Positions 6,210 to 8,530 of a stretch of 8,530 nucleotides of DNA are shown piece by piece. Under the pieces are notes generated by a model that made no database searches, was not told the origin of the DNA, and saw nothing but the letters and a program-made list of their open reading frames with translations. This DNA is from Pseudomonadota bacterium. GTDB taxonomy: Bacteria; Pseudomonadota; Alphaproteobacteria; Rickettsiales; SXRF01. The stretch spans positions 1 to 8,530 of the forward strand of contig JAGWLJ010000049.1 in the NCBI GenBank assembly GCA_028873275.1, written 5' to 3'. Numbering within the stretch: position 1 is the first letter of the stretch; every line of letters begins with the position of its first letter. A program made the position numbers and the translations under genes.

Positions 6210-7034
6210 ATGAAGCGTTTCAACCTGCACCTGGTATCGGATTCGACCGGCGAGACGGTCAGCAGCGTGGCGCGGGCGGCCGTGGCGCAGTTCGATGATG
6301 TCGAGCCGGAGGAATTCAATTGGACGCTGGTGCGTACCCCGTCGCAGATGGAAAAAGTCATGGAGTCCATAGGAGAAAATCCGGGCGCCGTGATGTATAC
6401 GCTGGCCGACAACCGGCTGCGCGACCAGCTCAAAATGGAATGCGCGCGCCGCGGCCTGCCCTGCATCGCCGTGCTGGCGCCGACGGTGGCTGAGCTGTCA
6501 TCCTATCTCGGCCAGGAGATTCACGCGCTCCCGGGCCGCCAGCATGTGATGGACGAGGATTATTTCCTGCGCGTGGACGCCATCAGCTACGCGCTGGCCC
6601 ATGACGACGGCCAGGCGCATTGGGAGCTTGACGATGCCGATATCGTGCTGGTTGGCGTATCGCGCACTTCCAAATCGCCGACCTGCGTCTACCTCGCCTA
6701 TAAAGGCTATAAATGCGCCAATATTCCCTTCGTGCTGGGCTGCCCCCTGCCCGACGGCATCGAGCATCTCAGGAAGCCGCTGGTGGTGGGTCTGACTATC
6801 GGCACGGAGCGGCTGCAGCAGATCCGGCAGTCGCGCCTGCAATCGCTCAAGCAGGACCAGGACACCAATTACGTCGACATGGATCACATGCAACAGGAGA
6901 TCACCGAATCGCGCAAGCTGTTCTCGCGTTGCCGCTGGCCGGTGATCGACGTCACGCGCAAATCGGTGGAGGAGACGGCGGCGATGATCATCCAGCATCT
7001 CGAAAAGCATCGGGAAAAGATGGCCGGCCAATGA
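6210..7034 (+). CDS. ppsR: Pyruvate, phosphate dikinase regulatory protein (DUF299)
   Basis: Proteins of this family are bifunctional: they phosphorylate pyruvate phosphate dikinase (or PEP synthase) on a threonine using ADP, and remove the phosphate with inorganic phosphate. The 274-residue product has the typical start FNLHLVSDSTGETV (4-17), the HDDGQ segment (131-135) and the nucleotide-binding loop GVSRTSKSPT (149-158). Length is normal. The ATG at 6210 is right for the family, although no Shine-Dalgarno precedes it and DnaA-box-like sites lie immediately upstream. This is the RP001-type gene that marks the right side of the alphaproteobacterial origin. Which target it regulates (PPDK or PEP synthase) cannot be read from this window; PPDK is usual in alphaproteobacteria. 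It overlaps aroE by 4 bases. Confidence 0.93.
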   Translation: MKRFNLHLVSDSTGETVSSVARAAVAQFDDVEPEEFNWTLVRTPSQMEKVMESIGENPGAVMYTLADNRLRDQLKMECARRGLPCIAVLAPTVAELSSYLGQEIHALPGRQHVMDEDYFLRVDAISYALAHDDGQAHWELDDADIVLVGVSRTSKSPTCVYLAYKGYKCANIPFVLGCPLPDGIEHLRKPLVVGLTIGTERLQQIRQSRLQSLKQDQDTNYVDMDHMQQEITESRKLFSRCRWPVIDVTRKSVEETAAMIIQHLEKHREKMAGQ

Positions 7035-7843
7035 TTAGCGGCAAAGCAAAAATTGCCGGGGTGATTGGCTGGCCGGTCAGCCACAGCCTGTCGCCCAGAT
7101 TGCATCAATACTGGCTGCGGGAGAATGGGATAGACGGGGCTTACGTGCCGCTCGTAGTGACGCCGGACAATCTCGGCGATGCCATCCGCGCATTGCCCAA
7201 GCTGGGTTTTCGCGGCATCAATCTCACCATTCCGCATAAGGAGGCGGTGATGACATTCTGCGATGAGATTGATGCTACCGCAAAAAAGATTGGAGCCGTT
7301 AATACGCTCATTATCGAGAATGGCAGAATCGCCGGCGCCAATACCGATGCTTATGGATTCATGGAGAATGTCCGGCCGCGGTTGCAGGGCAAAGCCAAGG
7401 CCGTGGTGCTGGGAGCGGGTGGTGCGGCGCGCGCAGTATGCCACGCCCTGACGGAGGCCGGGTTCAAAGAAATTGTGGTCACCAACCGCACTCTGGAAAA
7501 AGCACAGTCGCTGGCAACGGAAAAGATCGCCGTAGCGCCATGGGAAGAGCGCTCCACTATTCTTGAACGCGCCGATCTGCTGGTCAACACCACCAGCCTG
7601 GGCATGACGGGGAAAGAGGCACTGGAGATCGACCTGTCCGCCCTGCCCAAAACCGCGCTGGTAACCGATATTGTCTATAAGCCTTTGATGCCGCCGCTGT
7701 TAGAAAAAGCTAAAGCACGGGGCAATCCTGTCGTTGACGGGCTGGGCATGCTGATCTATCAGGCGGTGCCGGGGTTCGAGGCATGGTTCGGCGTGCGGCC
7801 GGCGGTGACCGAAGAGCTACGGCAGTACCTGCTGCATGGGTAA
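7031..7843 (+). CDS. aroE: Shikimate dehydrogenase AroE
   Basis: AroE reduces 3-dehydroshikimate to shikimate with NADPH in aromatic amino acid synthesis. The 270-residue protein has the shikimate-binding segment GWPVSHSLSPRLH (13-25), the catalytic lysine K70 in NLTIPHK, N91 in GAVNT and the catalytic aspartate D106 in NTDAYG. The NADP-binding loop is GAGGAARAV (128-136), followed by NRT at 152-154, which favours NADP over NAD. GLGMLIYQA (237-245) carries the conserved C-terminal glutamine Q244. The frame is open far upstream, but those codons lie inside ppsR. The ATG at 7031 overlaps the ppsR stop as ATGA and gives the family's usual N-terminus, so translation is probably coupled. In many alphaproteobacteria maf lies between the DUF299 gene and aroE; here it does not. 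Confidence 0.96.
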   Translation: MISGKAKIAGVIGWPVSHSLSPRLHQYWLRENGIDGAYVPLVVTPDNLGDAIRALPKLGFRGINLTIPHKEAVMTFCDEIDATAKKIGAVNTLIIENGRIAGANTDAYGFMENVRPRLQGKAKAVVLGAGGAARAVCHALTEAGFKEIVVTNRTLEKAQSLATEKIAVAPWEERSTILERADLLVNTTSLGMTGKEALEIDLSALPKTALVTDIVYKPLMPPLLEKAKARGNPVVDGLGMLIYQAVPGFEAWFGVRPAVTEELRQYLLHG

Positions 7844-8438
7844 GTTGCTCATTATCGGCCTGACCGGCGGCATCGGCATGGGAAAAACCGTGCTGGCATC
7901 GCAACTGGCAGCGCTTGGGGCGAAAATCATCAATGCCGACGATATCGTTCACCGGTTGCTAAGCAAAGGCGGTGCGGCCGTGGCGCCCGTCGCCCGGCAT
8001 TTCCCGCAGGCAGTGAAAAACGGTACAGTAGATCGCAAGATCCTGGGCGATATCGTTTTCAAGGATTCGCCGAAGCGGCATATGCTGGAAAGCATCCTGC
8101 ACCCGTTGGTGATCGCCGAGGAAATCCACTTTATGCAAAGGCAGCGCCGCCGGGGTGCCAAGGTGATTGTGCTGGAAATCCCCCTTCTCTTCGAAACCGG
8201 CGGCGAAAAGCGCTGCGATGTTACCATTGTCGCCAGCGCACCGCTATTTCTGCAACACCGCCGCGTCATGCAGCGTCCGAATATGACGGAAGAGAAATTC
8301 CGCCGCATCCTTGCCGCTCAGATGCCCGACCGTGAAAAACGCCGGCGCGCCGATGCGGTGATCTTGACCGGATTAGGACGGGCGTATAGCTTTCGTAAAC
8401 TGAAGCAATTGGTAAAGAGCTTATGCGCCGCGAAATAG
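7836..8438 (+). CDS. coaE: Dephospho-CoA kinase CoaE
   Basis: CoaE phosphorylates the 3'-hydroxyl of dephospho-CoA with ATP, the final step of coenzyme A synthesis. The 200-residue protein opens with IIGLTGGIGMGKT (6-18), the Walker A loop with K17 and T18. Next come NADDIVH (33-39), carrying the conserved Asp pair of the substrate site, VDRKILGDIVF (65-75), LESILHPLV (84-92), the LEIPLLFE block (about 113-120), and the lid region HRRVMQRPNMTEEKFRRILAAQMPDREKRRRADAVI. Length is typical. The start overlaps the end of aroE by 8 bases and the gene runs 16 bases into dnaQ, so its expression depends on the operon. Its neighbours aroE and dnaQ are the standard ones beside the alphaproteobacterial origin. 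Confidence 0.95.
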   Translation: MGKLLIIGLTGGIGMGKTVLASQLAALGAKIINADDIVHRLLSKGGAAVAPVARHFPQAVKNGTVDRKILGDIVFKDSPKRHMLESILHPLVIAEEIHFMQRQRRRGAKVIVLEIPLLFETGGEKRCDVTIVASAPLFLQHRRVMQRPNMTEEKFRRILAAQMPDREKRRRADAVILTGLGRAYSFRKLKQLVKSLCAAK

Positions 8439-8530
8439 TGCTCGACACCGAAACCACCGGCCTCGACCCTGTCGACGGCCATCGCGTCGTGGAAATCGGC
8501 TGTGTCGAGCTGATGGGCGGCGTCCGCACC
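8423..8530 (+). CDS. dnaQ: DNA polymerase III epsilon subunit DnaQ (5' part only)
   Basis: Only the first 36 codons are in the window and no stop is reached. They read MRREIVLDTETTGLDP, then a GHRVVEIGCVEL segment, which is the N-terminus of the DEDD-family proofreading exonuclease. D8 and E10 are the metal-binding residues of the Exo I motif (DTE). The ATG at 8423 lies within coaE (16-base overlap), preceded by a modest AAAGAG sequence. The position after coaE is where alphaproteobacteria normally carry dnaQ, so the identification is firm despite the truncation by the window edge. Confidence 0.93.
   Translation, partial: MRREIVLDTETTGLDPVDGHRVVEIGCVELMGGVRT

Noticed and set aside
6713..7030. 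Upstream extension of the aroE reading frame.
   Set aside because: It lies inside ppsR in another frame; AroE similarity begins exactly at ATG 7031, which also forms an ATGA overlap.

Overview
The window looks like the origin-proximal part of an alphaproteobacterial chromosome. The left-going order hemE-hemH-hemJ, the right-going order ppsR-aroE-coaE-dnaQ and a non-coding gap between the two match the layout described around the chromosomal origin in Caulobacter and Rickettsia, where the origin lies between hemE and the DUF299 gene (RP001 homologue). The sequence does not allow a finer taxonomic placement. Base composition is moderately GC-rich, apart from AT-rich tracts in the hemE-ppsR gap.

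Layout from left to right. Bases 1-84 hold no gene that I can recognise. Bases 85-3356 carry a two-gene non-homologous end-joining (NHEJ) operon on the + strand: ku, then a three-domain ligD in the order phosphoesterase-ligase-polymerase. Its stop codon overlaps that of a convergent three-gene haem operon on the - strand (3353-5868), read hemE, hemH, hemJ. The 341-base gap 5869-6209 has no convincing gene. It contains several DnaA-box-like 9-mers, an 8-mer (TTCTATCC) present three times, an AT-rich stretch with a perfect inverted repeat, and a small hairpin. I interpret it as the probable replication origin (oriC). From 6210 to the end, four + strand genes overlap one another in series: ppsR, aroE, coaE and the first 36 codons of dnaQ.

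How the genes work together. Ku binds double-strand ends and recruits LigD, which processes, fills and seals them. HemE, HemJ and HemH cover three late steps of protohaem synthesis, though HemJ and HemH act after coproporphyrinogen oxidation, which is not encoded here. PpsR controls pyruvate phosphate dikinase, which makes phosphoenolpyruvate; phosphoenolpyruvate is also a shikimate-pathway precursor used upstream of AroE. CoaE finishes coenzyme A synthesis, and DnaQ is the proofreading exonuclease of DNA polymerase III. Both flanking operons point away from the putative origin and so run with the replication forks. The ku-ligD operon points toward it, head-on to the fork. No well-known mobile element, tRNA, rRNA or CRISPR array is visible. 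The candidate discovery is the origin region and its unusual repeat set, not a new protein system.
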